A stretch of DNA of 64,000 nucleotides, from the NCBI GenBank assembly GCA_022835595.1, contig BQUP01000004.1, positions 1,860,001 to 1,924,000 on the forward strand, given 5' to 3'. Origin of the DNA: Cystobasidium ongulense (Eukaryota > Basidiomycota > Cystobasidiomycetes > Cystobasidiales > Cystobasidiaceae). The notes beneath the pieces were generated by a model. That model made no database searches, was not told the origin of the DNA, and saw nothing but the letters and a program-made list of their open reading frames with translations. Each line of letters begins with the position of its first letter. Position 1 is the first letter of the stretch. A program made the position numbers and the translations under genes. Shown here in pieces: positions 35,800 through 47,317 of the stretch.

Positions 35800-37833
35800 T
35801 TAGAAATCAGCCATAGACTTCTGTAGCACGTCTTCTAGTCTGTTCACATCTTGTAGTGTATGAGTACGCAAACCAGAATCCTGAATACTTGCGCCGTGAT
35901 CGGACGAGCTGGGAAAAGCTGTGCGAATCTTTGCTTTTGAAGAGAGAGCTTTCACGGACATTGGCGCCCAGTCTGACCATATCCGGCGTATCTTAACTTC
36001 TGCAGGCGATTCGTCAGATTTTGACTCGGGCCCGTTGTTTGCACCTGAATCGAGTACAATGACCCATATCGCGTCGTAGCCACCGGCTGTTGGTTGGAGG
36101 GACAAGCAGGTCCGTTAGCGATCTTCAGCTTGCTAAGGGTATACAAGCTTGACTAACCTCCAGGCACACCGCCTCCCAACATGCCTTTACATTTCGTTGA
36201 GCAATAATCGAGTAAGTTCGTTTGTTCGTCTGGCTCTATCGGTACATCAGCGGCTACTCCCATAGCTTTCATCGTTTGTCGAATGAGCTGCTCAGACTGG
36301 TCAGCACCGGACCTCATGCAGGCGCCTCGGATACTTACTTGAATAGTGTCTCGTGCTTCGCAAAGGAGCCGCCGCGTAGCTTTGTCATTTGCTTCCCACT
36401 GTGTGCAAAGTGTAAGTTGAAGCGAGTTTTGAATTGATGTCCGGCAAAGACATACCTGATTATTGGGCAAGTCAGCGAACACCTTTAAATCGTCTACATA
36501 CTCCACCTTGTTGTTCAAAGACTCTTGCTGTAGCTGCTGGAAGATTCTCCCAAGATTTTGGTTGGCACCGCCAATTTTTTGCCAGACAGTACCGCCTGCG
36601 GAGAAATCAAATCAGTCGTTTTCCACTGGGCACAGTGTTTCAATGACTGACTCTCGGGATCGCTTGCCTTCCACTTCAAGACAGATTTGATCATGGAAGG
36701 TGTGTTGCTGCCCGCATCTACGTCGGCCAATAGCATCGTCATCATGGGCGGCAAGGAGAAAGACTCGACTCGACCACCGGTGGGACTGCCTCGTTGCCAC
36801 AGGCGAGAAGAGGGAGATAAACCAAGCAAGAGACTGGCGGGGGAAGGCTAGATCGTGGATGAAATCAGCTACAGTTATTTCAACAGCAATTCAGTATTTG
36901 GCGACGTACGCTATTCTGATCCAATAGACGCTGCAAACACTCTGTTGAAAAACGATAATACACTTGACTGCCAAAGATTGCAGAAGAAACATCGAAGCCA
37001 GATCCAACTTTTCCTTGCGCCCGAGAGTGTGCATACTGTGCCACATTGTGGTAAAGATTCAGGGTATTGTGGTCCAATTCCTTTTGATCTGCATTGGAGA
37101 GATGTAAGAGCAGACCGGCTACAAGCGAGGTGACCATTGCAGCCGAGGACCCCAGGCCGGTCTTGTGAACCTTGCTAATTGATGTGTTGAGATGTGCGAA
37201 TGCAGGTGGTTCTTCAAGAGTAGGAATGCTTGAGGTGGACTATTGTAAGAATATGGGTTAAGCTTTGTCTAGCTGACTTATGGAAGGGTGTACCAGGACC
37301 TGTCTGACTCACGGGCTGGACATTTCGGTCCTGGGAATAGAAATCATTGTCCCCCACGATGTCCACCAGGAGATCGCATTTGGGAGGGTTTCCCATGGCT
37401 GTAGAGACTTTCAAAGCAGCCTCGAGGGCTTCCTGGACAAAGCCATTTTTGGGAGCGCTGCAAACCGGTGAGACAGACACGTGACGATAGTAGATCCTAC
37501 TAATTCAGCTGGAGATACTTGCATCTGCTAGCCAGCCTTGACTCACCCGTCTTGCACCTGACTTAAATCGAAGCTGTTGCTGTGCTCGATTCGCGCTGCG
37601 TATATCCATGTCGCCTCTACAAATTGCGGACTGTTGACCTTGATGCGGATGTCTTTGGAAGAGCTGGGAGGGGCAGAGTTTGCAGCTGGCGCAGACTCCG
37701 GTGCGTCTCTGACGACGGTGTAGAATCGAGAAGCAGTCGCTACCACCAGACCGCCATTCTCGGGTTCGAGGACGAGGTAGCCGCCCGCAATGAGAACCTT
37801 GCCAGGACAGGAAACCGTTGTCGACCGCGCCAT
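35800..37833 (-). CDS. ERG8: Phosphomevalonate kinase
   Basis: GHMP-family kinase that phosphorylates mevalonate-5-phosphate to the diphosphate in the sterol/isoprenoid pathway. Start ATG 37833: MARSTTVSCPGKVLIAGGYL then VLEPENGGLVVATASRFYTV. Later exons give NGFVQEALEAALKVSTAMGN, the GHMP ATP-binding motif SKVHKTGLGSSAAMVTSLVA (near 37195-37120), and QGKVGSGFDVSSAIFGSQVY. Then follow LADVDAGSNTPSMIKSVLKW and the C-terminal AGGYDAIWVIVLDSGANNG, ending LQDVNRLEDVLQKSMADF. At least six introns; some borders approximate. Divergent from TLG2 with 444 bp between starts. Confidence 0.9.
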
Positions 37834-38277
37834 GTTTGACGAGCAGATACTATTGGCGCAAGCAGGGCATAGGTTTCCCAACGGTGTCTATGCGAATAGC
37901 CACCTCGAACGATATGATGTGACGTTCAGTTTGCTTCTATCCGAGAAGAAAGAAGCGAACTCACTCCTAGTCTTTGCTACGAGGTGCGACAGCGATGATC
38001 GAAAAAGTGATTGATGGATACGAGGACAGCCGTGGGCAGGTGTGTCCTGCCACCACCGTGATATAGCTGGAGCACCGTATCACACGAGACTCGACGTGCC
38101 GTCTGCTTCCCAAGCTTGGACGGGCGGAACTGCCGGGCAGCGGTCTGCGGCTCGCTCTTCAATGGCACGTGAACCTTGGCTTCATGACAATCACCAGCAT
38201 TGCATCAATCATGCCCGTTCTCACGTAAAGACCTCTACATCGACTGCCAGAACAGACATAGTACCCTTCAGCTGGCC
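37834..38277. other. Divergent promoter region of ERG8 and TLG2
   Basis: 444 bp between two head-to-head starts. Frames here are short and without homology. No clear sterol-response or other known site was identified. Confidence 0.5.
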
Positions 38278-39813
38278 ATGGCTTATGGGTACGCTGGCGC
38301 GTCCAGCGCATTCGCTTCAAGCTCGTCGCTCGGCTCGTCCTCATCGCAGGCTCCCATCACCCGTTCACGGACTGGACTCTTTCTCTCGTACCGCGACACA
38401 GTGATACGCTCGACGAGCGCAGCATCGCACAGCACAAGCTATATCGACAAGGGCAAAGGCAAAGCTAGAGCTTACGAGTTCCAGGGAGATGAGGCAGAGG
38501 AGCATCAAGGCTTGCTTGCTGTCGACCATGGAGCAGGACAGCAGAATGGCAGGCACGAGGTCATTCAAATGAATCAGCTGCCGCCGCAATGGTACGCCCC
38601 TATGCTCCGCTGCATACTGCCTGTAACTCGTCTGACCATTGCGCTTTGCGCCTCTTATAGGATTGACGAAGCCGACCGGGTGGACGACATACTCGCTCGC
38701 TTGAAGCCGAAATGTAAGCAGAAGCGTTCCGAGCTTTCTTGCAATTCCACATAGGCTCATGTAATTATCGTCAACAGTGGCACAATTAGACAAGCTCCAT
38801 TCCAAGCACGTTTTGCCCGGGTTTGCAGACAAGACAGCAGAAGAACGCGAGATAGCAGCTTTAACATCTGATATTACACGCGAGCTCCGGAAATGCCAAA
38901 ATATCATTATGAAGATTGTTCAACATGCAAAGAATCTACCTCTGAGTACGACTACAAAAGAAGATCGTGTCATGATACAGAATGTTCAAACTGCTCTAGC
39001 TACTAAAGTACAAGATGCCAGTACAGTTTTCCGAAAGAAGCAGAGTAATTATCTTAAGCGTAAGCCTGTTATACTTTACAGTCCCGCAAGATTCGTAACT
39101 CCATTGACTGACAAGCATGCTCCTCGTTCAGAACTGCGCGGGTACGAACTTCGCAGTCAAGATATTTTAGCTGCATCAGGCGCCATAGCAGTCAAGGATT
39201 CTTATGCGTCGATGAATGACGACGTGGAGTTGGTACGTGTAGACTACCTTTACAAGTAATTACCAACCATCACCTCTCACTTTCTAATCTGACTATCTTA
39301 CAGTCGCAAGATACTCTGGCCACATCATCGTTACAGATGGCTTCACAAGTGCAAGCGCAAGAACAAGCATCAGGACTCTCGGTGGAAGTCATCAATCAAA
39401 GAGACCGGGAAATCACATCTATAGCAGAATCTATCACCGATCTGGCAACCCTGTTCAAGGATCTATCGACCATGGTAATTGACCAGGGAACGCTTTTAGA
39501 CCGCATCGACTACAACGTCGAAACGATGGCAAATGAAATGGAAAGTGCCGTGAAAGAGCTGACTACGGCAACCAAGTACGTTCATATACTTGTAGCCCTG
39601 ATTATCTCAACATAATGCTAAATTTGATTGCACCACAGATATCAGCGCCGCTCAGGAAAACGACAGGTCATCTGCCTCCTTCTCCTGCTCATCATCGGAG
39701 CGATAATAATATTAGTTTACAAGCCGCGGCGAAGCAGTCAGCCTATTCCCGCCGAACCATCTATACGCAATCCACCTGTTCCCTCGCTTCGAAGGCAGCG
39801 AATGTACATGTAG
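38278..39813 (+). CDS. TLG2: Syntaxin-16/Tlg2-type Qa-SNARE
   Basis: Six exons (38278-38591, 38661-38713, 38778-39059, 39132-39232, 39304-39575, 39639-39813) encode 398 aa with all phases agreeing. The linker QLPPQWIDEADRVDDILARL matches the conserved start of the Habc region in syntaxin 16. The SNARE helix is EVINQRDREITSIAESITDL with FKDLSTMVIDQGTLLDRIDY; the Gln of DQGTLLDRID is the zero-layer residue. A single C-terminal membrane anchor reads VICLLLLLIIGAIIILVYKP followed by a short, unusually long luminal tail (about 30 residues, Pro/Arg-rich). It works in endosome-to-Golgi fusion with Vps45. Confidence 0.92.
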
Positions 39814-40115
39814 ATTGAGAGTGATGGAAACCGATCGACTTGCACTTAACTCACGTACAACATGATATCGCTGCGAGCTGGCTAAATTGGTCTCGCTGGA
39901 CGCTCTAATTTGTATCAATGCTATGAGCCTTACAGTCATGGACGGAATGCTACATGAAAACAATCTATACGAGCCCAATATTCATCTAAAGTACTCTAAT
40001 CTTTGTACAAAGGGAATGTCCGTTTACATCACGCCTTTCTAAGACAATCAGGTAACCTCGCTTGCCTGGCCTTGAATGAAGTCAAGTCGAATCTACCTAT
40101 ATATGAGCTTGCTCT
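39814..40115. other. Convergent intergenic region
   Basis: 302 bp between the TLG2 stop and the stop of the small minus-strand gene. Nothing recognised. Confidence 0.5.
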
Positions 40116-40553
40116 TCAAACGACGGGCGTGGGACTGGTGTCATTGATTAGAGATGGCACTTGCAGGGGTTCTCTTTGAAAGCTGGAGAGGTCGGCCCAA
40201 GACTCAACGCGATTATTAGACGTGGGCTCTGAAGACATGGGAGTATTGCCGGAGCAAGTGCAGAATCAGTATGCGTGTAGATTGAGACAATGTTGGAGCT
40301 TGAAAGGCGACTTACTCGGCATGAACATACCCGCTCTAGTTTGCGCATGTTCGCGTTCTAAGTCGTAGACACGCCCTCGGAGCTCCCCTTCCGACATAGT
40401 TGCAAAGTTCGGAATTGCAGCAGCAATGGGAATGGATGTAGTTGAAGGTGATGGAGAAACTTCTGGAGTACTGACTGGTGTTTCCGTGGGTGTCTCGGTA
40501 GGCGTGGCTGTCTCAGACGTCTTGGCACCTTTGCTTTTGGAGAAGAACTTCAT
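40116..40553 (-). CDS. Small 116-aa protein of unknown function
   Basis: Two exons (40553-40316, 40228-40116) joined by a good GTAAGT...TCTTCAG intron give 116 aa. The N-terminus is basic (MKFFSKSKGAKTSETATPTE), followed by a repetitive Thr/Pro/Glu-rich run (TPTETPTETPVSTPEVSPSP). Then comes a conserved-looking block, FATMSEGELRGRVYDLEREH with AQTRAGMFMP, and the second exon ends VPSLINDTSPTPVV. No signal peptide or membrane segment. Family not recognised; mostly disordered with one helix. Confidence 0.55.
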
Positions 40554-41752
40554 GATGGAGTGAATAGATGGCCAGTCAGGCTGTGTGATACCGGATCTGA
40601 AGATGTTCGCAGAGTGTTTGTAAAGAGGGAGAGCCTCGCGAAAGCTTGACTTAGAGTATGGGTGTATAGTTCTAGAGGGCAGTCACGGTTGGCACGAGAC
40701 CAGCAGCTAAACCTTTAGCTCTGTAAATAGAGAAGAGAAGAGTATTGTTGTATGTATGTTACGCGGTTAGTCGAAGCCGAGCTGCATCGTATCAGAAACA
40801 ATCACAATTCTAAGGCTCATCATGATGTTGCTGACGGAGATGCTTCGTACTTGCTCTCTTACGTCTTCGCATGCCGACACGTCGAAAAAGCTGCCGGACT
40901 TTCACTGTTTCGCTTGGCTGCTGCACTCTTGTGAGCTCATACAAGGAAAACATTGCTTGAATCCGGGGACTTGAAAACCTTTTCAAGAGTCCTTTTCTTT
41001 TGGGTTGCGGAAGAACGTTTGCATCAGTGTCGTCGGATAAAGAAGTGCAAAATGAAAAACCAAACCGCTGACGTTTGCCACATTTTGATAACATTTTATT
41101 ATGGCCTGCTGTTGACATTGATTACTGCTGTCAAGAACGCTTCTCTCTCACAAGGGCATGCGATAACGCTATTACCACTCTACACATCTCACTGTGGTGA
41201 AATTCTTGTAGACAAACCGCTGGTCGCTCTTCAGAATCTCGTCATGATGCATGTATGTACTTTATTTCTTATCGATCAAAAAACGAAACAGTTACCGTAG
41301 GACAGGAATTATCCTTCCTACCCGAACACACGTCTACCGTGTGTGACTAGTCAAGTCGAAGACGACAAGGGGCTTGACTCGGCGACGACAGGCAGTCGGA
41401 TGCAAGGACGGGCAACAGATTTGAATAGGCGACCCGCTGATTACTCAGGCAGCTTTTATATATTACTAATTGTACACTCGCCGTCCTCCAGGGACTGGAA
41501 AAAGAAAGCTTCCCAAATCGTCTGCTCGCAGCGTGATCGCCTGCACTAAGCAGGAAGCGCGATGCACCAATGTGGCACGAAACGTAGACCTAGCACTCAC
41601 ATGGACTTGAAGCTGAATGATGATGAAAATCAACAAGAATGGAAGCCAGTAGCGCCGTAACGAGCAAGCCCCACTGTCCAAACTTAAAGGTCCCAGACGC
41701 TTCAACAGTTGACAGACTCAGGTGTGCGACAAGCCTGGATGCGATGTCCCTT
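40554..41752. other. Gene-poor stretch, nothing recognised
   Basis: 1.2 kb. Frames on both strands are short and dissimilar to known proteins. One minus-strand frame (41705-41590) codes a hydrophobic segment, FGQWGLLVTALLASILVD; it lies just beyond the end of the secreted-protein gene and could be an extra 3' exon of it. Confidence 0.4.
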
Positions 41753-42437
41753 CTACTCGAAGATGGCCTTCTTGACCATTCCAGGCATGATTTTGTTGCG
41801 AGCGATTCTTTGTCGGAGAGCGGCAGCTTGAGATGGAAATGCTTGCCTCGCCAAGCATCCAAAAGCGGTGTCTTGTTCTTCGATAGCGGCGTCGCAGGTA
41901 CAGGCCCCATCAAGGCTGGCAATAGTATCAGTGGCAAGGTTGCACGATGGACCCTCAGGCGTATTGTATCTGAGATAGGAGTGAAGCAAACGCACGCCAA
42001 AAACATCAGTATCTTTGGATGTGCCCGTTTGCAATCCGTCACCTAGCCTCCCACTTACCTCCAGTGAATGCTGTTGAAGCCAATTTCGGCATTGTCGGTA
42101 ACGTCGCCATTTTTAAACAAGATACAGAAAGCGTCGCTATCTACCACTGCGCACGCATAACAATATATAAGTATCAGGTCTGATTCTTAACATGCATCGC
42201 AGCTCTGCCGCCGAGCAGTATCCCGCACTCACCGCAAATTAAGCCAATGCAGTCATCTATAAGATCGCAAGCAGCTCGACCGACATCAACACCGCCGTCC
42301 CAGGTGTCTATAGGGTCTATAGTACCGGCAAAGGTGGTAGTCTGTGTAGGGTCGAGGCTAAAATCGACGTATGTTTGAGCAGCGACTAGAGCGATAGATC
42401 CAGCTAGTAGAGCAGCGACGGGGGCGAGGCGGAACAT
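41753..42437 (-). CDS. Small secreted protein with several cysteines, function unknown
   Basis: Three exons (42437-42233, 42146-42059, 41969-41753) encode 169 aa. The signal peptide is MFRLAPVAALLAGSIALVAAQ. The mature part begins TYVDFSLDPTQTTTFAGTID and has Cys in RAACDLIDDCIGLICG, AFCILFKN, GPSCNLA, DGACTCDA and FGCLAR. Exon joins keep the frame and give the coherent IGFNSIHWRYNTPEGPSCNL across intron 2. The last 40 residues are basic and could be replaced if a further intron joins the hydrophobic frame at 41705-41590, which would make it a membrane-anchored protein. Such Cys-bearing secreted proteins are often surface or effector-like; no role can be assigned. Confidence 0.6.
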
Positions 42438-43711
42438 GTTGTCGGAAATGTCTGATTAAAGGCGCACGAGTACGAAGGAGTGTGAGATGTAAAGAAGGTG
42501 ATTTTCTAGGATACTGTAGATAGCAGCAGCAGCGCGCTAATTGTAGGAATATATCAAACGAAGAAGAAAGGCAGAGGCGAGGGTTTCTTCAGGGAGACAT
42601 TAGCAAGAAACGAAGCCTCGTTTATTAAGGTTCTTCTAAGTGTAATTCTCTGCTCGATGCTGCTTTGGCGAAAAAAAGTAGCGAAGTTATGTTTGAAAGC
42701 TTGCTTTTGAGGCCGGCGGCTGCCACTTGCGAACAAAAGTCCATGCGCGATCGAACGGACCGGTGTTGACTTGCAATCTATGTAAGTTACACCGTGCAAG
42801 GGGATCAGCGACTCAGCTTTGACAAAAGACAACTTTTCGTAACCTTTCTGTCAAGATGCATCTGCGTGACTTTCGAGCTTGCCCTCTCCTCGGAGAACGA
42901 CTGCACCTTCGAACCAACCTTTTCCGAAAAGCGCGCGGTGCTGTCTTATCGCCACTTTGTAGTGGCATTCCTTGACAGCACGCGCCGAATTCAGTTTTGA
43001 ACTCCTCGGCGGAGTCGGCCCACGCGCAAATGCTTCCTTCGTAATGGCCTGAACGCAACAGGCTTGACTTTAATTGATGGAGAGGTGCATGCATAGAGGG
43101 GGTTCCCTGGTCGGCCCGATGGCGAGTCAAGATAGGCTCTTATGGATGTGACAAATCTGCTCCGTTTGGTATCACTTTGACAGCAATTATACCTACAGTA
43201 GGCAGATGTTTGCATAGGATAGATCGACCTGTAAAAGGTAGCCATTCATTGGCAATAAGGGGATCAAGGAGAAAGACTGTTGCGTACCGTATGCTATCCG
43301 TCCGGGAGTCACAGATGAAGTCTCAATAAGGTGGAAAACACTCCCAAAAGACAAGTCAGAGGTTGACGAGTCAAAGTTCACCGCATCCTGACACATGCTC
43401 GCTCGTAGTCTTTGGTCAAAAGTTATGGCTTGAGGGTACCCGCAGGTTGAAGCTCTTCGACGCGATATACGAAGGTCACAGTAAAAGAGGTTGGGCGAGC
43501 TCTTGAGGCGGCAACAAGTCAGCAGTCTGTCTATAAAAGTCCAGGGAGGCATATTGTAGAAGTAGAACAGCGTCTCGTTGCACCTCTAGCTGAAGGTGAT
43601 CGGCGTTTGTTGCAGCCGAGCAGCTGCATACGAATTGTCGAGCATGCCGTCTCTTTCGCTCCAAGTCACATCCAGTGCATCAAGAAGTGCATTCAAGGTC
43701 ATACTTGTACG
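42438..43711. other. Intergenic stretch with weak minus-strand frames
   Basis: 1.27 kb between divergent genes. Frames at 43552-43193 and 43664-43476 (minus) contain protein-like bits such as QLEVQRDAVLLLQYASLDFY, but no start, family or clean splice chain was found. Confidence 0.4.
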
Positions 43712-44820
43712 ATGGCAGAAGAAGAACGCGGACGCTCCCGCACACGCTCAAAGACCCGCTCGCTCTCGCGGTCAATGAGCATGTCCAAGTCGAGGTCGCC
43801 CAGCAAGAGCAGGAGCATATCTCGCTCGAGAAGCATTTCGCGGTCACGGTATGTTGGGACAGCTGTCAATCAACACTATCCTGCTATAGACTGATGGAAC
43901 TCGACTCTCCTTCAGCTCCAGGACTCGCTCGCCGTACTCGCGCTCACTGTCGAGATCACTGTACGTTGAGCAGACCTGCGATTATATCGCCAGCAGTGTC
44001 ATTGCAAGACATACTAAATGCTCTTTGCTTCACAGATCCCGCTCCCGTTCACCACAGTCTCGCTCTCGCTCGCCCCTATCTCGTTCACCATCGCCGCGAA
44101 GGCCGCGCTCGCGCTCTCCCTTACCAACTCGTCGACGCTCACGCTCACCTCTCCCAACAAGACGGCGTCGCTCCCTTTCACGCTCACCTCCAAGAAAGCG
44201 CAAAGACGACGAAGAAAAGCCAAAGACCGTGACAGTGTCGCATCTAACTAAAAACGTCACGGAGAAACACTTAGAAGAGATCTTTTCGGCCTATGGTGAA
44301 ATACAAAAGGTTGACATGCCGATGAATAGGAGAAGTGAGTCGGAATTACGTTCTGGTCTATACCTCTCGTATATAGAACGCACACTAACCAGTTGCACTT
44401 ATTGCAGTCAATGCGCACCGAGGATTTGCAGAGATTGTTTTCCAGAGCGTAGAGGACGCCAATAAAGCAGTAGCGTACATGGATAGAGGTCAACTGGACG
44501 GTTCTCTACTCTCTGTCAACATTAAGGGTGAAGAAGTGCTCCCACCCGCATCGAGACCACCTGCAAGACGCCCATACGATGACAGAGAACGAGACAGACG
44601 ACCAGCTCCTCCCGCGTACTCTGATAACAGACGCGGAGGACCTCCACCTGCTTCCGGAGGAGGCGGAGGTTGGGGACGAAGTGCACCCGGCCCATCGTAT
44701 AGAGATGCTAGACCACCGCCACCTAGAAGACGTTCGAGAAGTCGCTCGAGAAGCAGAAGCAGATCGCCACCTAGAAGACGGGTTGGTGGCGCTAGACGAC
44801 CTAGTCCTACCTATCGATAA
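43712..44820 (+). CDS. RNPS1-like SR protein with one RRM
   Basis: Four exons (43712-43848, 43916-43960, 44036-44334, 44408-44820) encode 297 aa. The N-terminal 130 residues are an RS domain (MAEEERGRSRTRSKTRSLSR...). The RRM starts at KTVTVSHLTKNVTEKHLEEI and continues FSAYGEIQKVDMPMNRR, then GFAEIVFQSVEDANKAVAYM with DRGQLDGSLLSVNI. This is the RNPS1 arrangement; RNPS1 joins the ASAP/PSAP complex and the exon junction complex in splicing control. The C-terminus is Arg/Pro/Gly-rich with a second RS stretch (RRRSRSRSRSRSRSPPRRR). Nuclear. Confidence 0.88.
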
Positions 44821-45170
44821 AGTGATTTAGAACTCAGGACTACAATGGATTGACAGGTCAGGAAAGGTCACAAACCCTGGCTGCCGTATCAAAGTTATTT
44901 ACCATATGAACAGCTGAGGATAGGGGAACCCCACGAGCGTGTCAAGGTAATTAGTTGCTAAAGAGGCCTTGTATCAAGTAGGTAATTACGATTCGATGGG
45001 TGCAAAGCAAAGAAATTGCACTCTAAAATCTGGGCGTAATTTTGTTTTTGTTTTGTGATTGTTTCATTGCAATATTGAAACCCTACTAACTGTAGGCTAG
45101 CATCACAAAGTATTTGAACGAGACCTTCGCGATGAAATACAACAAAGAATCTATCGCGACGAGGGTAGGT

Positions 45171-45366
45171 ATATCGCAACGGTCCGGAGAAGTACATTCA
45201 CTAGGGAGAAGAACTCCAGAATGTCCAACTTTAAATCCGAGTTGCGCTCAATATGGTTGTGTAGACCATCGAGCTTGGATGCATCTTCCCTAACCCTTTC
45301 CCCTCGCTACCCCAAGGGAGATGAGGCGATGAGCGCTCTGAGGCAGCAAGTGGATAAGGAGGGTGT
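45171..45366. repeat. Direct repeat copy A (~196 bp)
   Basis: Runs from ATATCGCAACGGTCCGGAG to AGTGGATAAGGAGGGTGT. It is about 96% identical to copy B at 45658-45856, with a handful of substitutions and one 3-nt indel. Units are offset by about 490 bp. No terminal inverted repeats or target duplication seen. Confidence 0.85.
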
Positions 45367-45657
45367 TTATCTTGATGTTATAATACGAGATCCGTGTGTC
45401 CGTTGACTGTGGGAAAACGGGTACGAGAAGGGGCATCGCACGCTGGAGAGTTTTTCTGCGGTTGAAAGTCAGTAGTAGGATGTAGACTTTAGGTCGAATC
45501 GTTGGCGAATTTGAAACGGCTAAACAGAGAAGAGATAAAAAAGAAGAAATAGAAAGCATCAAAGCGAGAAAAAGGAATGTATTGCACCTAGTCTGTTCTC
45601 CCCTCAACACAAACCATGTGAAACAACCGAGAAGAAGATATTCTTGTGAAGGCGGAA

Positions 45658-45856
45658 ATATCGCAACGGTCCGGAGAAGTACATTCATTAGGGAGAAGAA
45701 AATCTCCAGAATGTCCAACTTTAAAACCGAGTTGCGCTCAATATGGTTGTGTAGACCATCGAGCTTGGGTGCATCTTCCCTAACCCTTTCCCCTCGCTAC
45801 CCCAAGGGAGTTGAGGCGATGAGCACTCTGAGGCAGCAAGTGGATAAGGAGGGTGT
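45658..45856. repeat. Direct repeat copy B (~199 bp)
   Basis: Second copy of the unit at 45171-45366, same orientation. The sequence after each copy diverges quickly, but a further short match (around 45581 and 46095) at a similar distance suggests the original duplicated block was 400 bp or more and has partly decayed. Confidence 0.85.
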
Positions 45857-46278
45857 CGTAATTGTGATTGATGGGAGTAGGTCTGATTGATCTTCGGTCA
45901 CTTATTGGAAGGATTGGTCTTGAAATAGCAGAGAGGGAGGTGAAAACCCATCGGGAGTAAGAACGTAGAGATCTTATGAGGGAGGGCGAGAACTTAGCAA
46001 GCGGAAAGCGGATCGTCCCAAATATTCGCAAATTCTATACTGGAAGGTGGAAGAAAGAGAAAGGAAAGCACAAGAGAACCATAAAGAGGATGCATTGCAC
46101 CTAGTCTATCCTCCTTTTTGGTGGGAAAGAGTAGTCAATCACGCAAAAGCTTCGTTCTTTTACCTCAAACGACAACGCGAGGAGGCTTGGAAAGAAAGCC
46201 CGAGTGAGCTGTGCTACACATCCATCAAAAAAGGCGAGGATGGCCTTGATGTAAACAAAAAGGGACAAAGATCCCACT

Positions 46279-47317
46279 TTATGCGGAGGCGGCGACCTTG
46301 TCGAGAGCCTTGAGGTTGGTGACTAACTTTCCGTGGGGCTTCAAGAATTGAACGTATGCGCCATCTCTGTGGAAGGGGTTGCAGTATAGCATGGTCAGCT
46401 GAAGATACAGCTAAAAGTGTATGTGTGGCATAAACGTACTGTTGTAGCTTGCCCTCGCTCTTAAGCTGCTGGTATTCTTCTCTCTTGAGGGGGGTGAAAC
46501 CCCACTTCTTGGAGACGATGATCTTCTGCTGACCAGGGAACTGAAGGGAACCAAGTCAGTTGGAGCTGGCTTGCGACTCGTTCCGAAATACAACGCACCT
46601 TGTATCGGGCACGTCTGAGAGCCTCGATAACGACAGCTCTGTTGGCATCCTTGCATCGGACGGACAGGAGAACCTGGCCAATCTCGACACGGGCGACGAC
46701 ACCGTAAGGCTTTCCGTAAGCGCCTCTCATACCGGTTTGAAGTCTATCTGCACCAGCGCATGACAACATCTTGTTGATACGAACGACATGGAAGGGATGG
46801 ACTCTGACACGGAGATGGAAAGCGTCCTTTCCAGAGGTCTTGACGATGTACTTGTTGGCACAAATTCGGGCGGCTTCCAACGCTTCGGATGAAAGTTGCT
46901 CGTGCTCGTTCGAGACTAGATGGGCGCAGAAGGGGAACTCATCGACGGGGGCTCTCTTCTTTCCTAGATCGACTGTGATTTGAAAGCTGAATAATCAGTG
47001 GTGCGCTGAGGATTGCCAGGCGAGGAGAGAGGTCACGCACAGATTCTGATCTTTGGGTCGGGGACACCACCTGTTGAAGCAATCGTCAGCATCACTGTAT
47101 CCTCCTGCCTGGCCTATGCGCTTGTGCATGCCGTCCATCTCTTCAAGGTGTGTGCTCACGGTTGTATCGCGACTTTGGGAACGGCTGCAGGATGATCGTG
47201 TAGATTGCGAGTCAGCGTGGGCGTCCCTAGCAACGCAGGCCAGTGCCAGCGCCATGTCTCTCTCTCACGCACCTTGTTCTTGCAGTATCTGTAGCACTTG
47301 GCTGGTCTTCGGCCCAT
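46279..47317 (-). CDS. RPL10: 60S ribosomal protein L10 (uL16)
   Basis: Six exons (47317-47273, 47184-47160, 47070-47041, 46972-46599, 46540-46440, 46366-46279) encode 220 aa. Exons 1-3 give [24 protein letters not shown] and GVPDPKIRI, exactly the conserved N-terminus, with two microexons of 25 and 30 nt. The main exon gives [20 protein letters not shown] and [20 protein letters not shown] with [15 protein letters not shown], the P-loop region near the peptidyl transferase centre. The end reads [15 protein letters not shown]. uL16 joins the 60S subunit late, in the cytosol. Confidence 0.96.

Larger units (their letters stand above)
44821..46278. other. Convergent intergenic region with direct duplications
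   Basis: 1.46 kb between the 3' ends of the RNPS1 and RPL10 genes, long for this window. It contains two copies of a ~200 bp unit (see repeats) and a weaker pair of matches, ATTGCACCTAGTCT, at about 45581 and 46095. Minus-strand frames over the repeats share a C-terminal LLIHLLPQSAHRL but look like products of the duplicated DNA rather than genes. Confidence 0.55.

Noticed and set aside
44030-44260. Long minus-strand Arg/Glu-rich frame opposite the RNPS1 gene
   Set aside because: It is the complement of the RS repeats on the plus strand.
45285-45310. Telomere-like GGGTTAGGG on the minus strand within the duplicated unit
   Set aside because: Single short match with no tandem array, so not a telomeric repeat.
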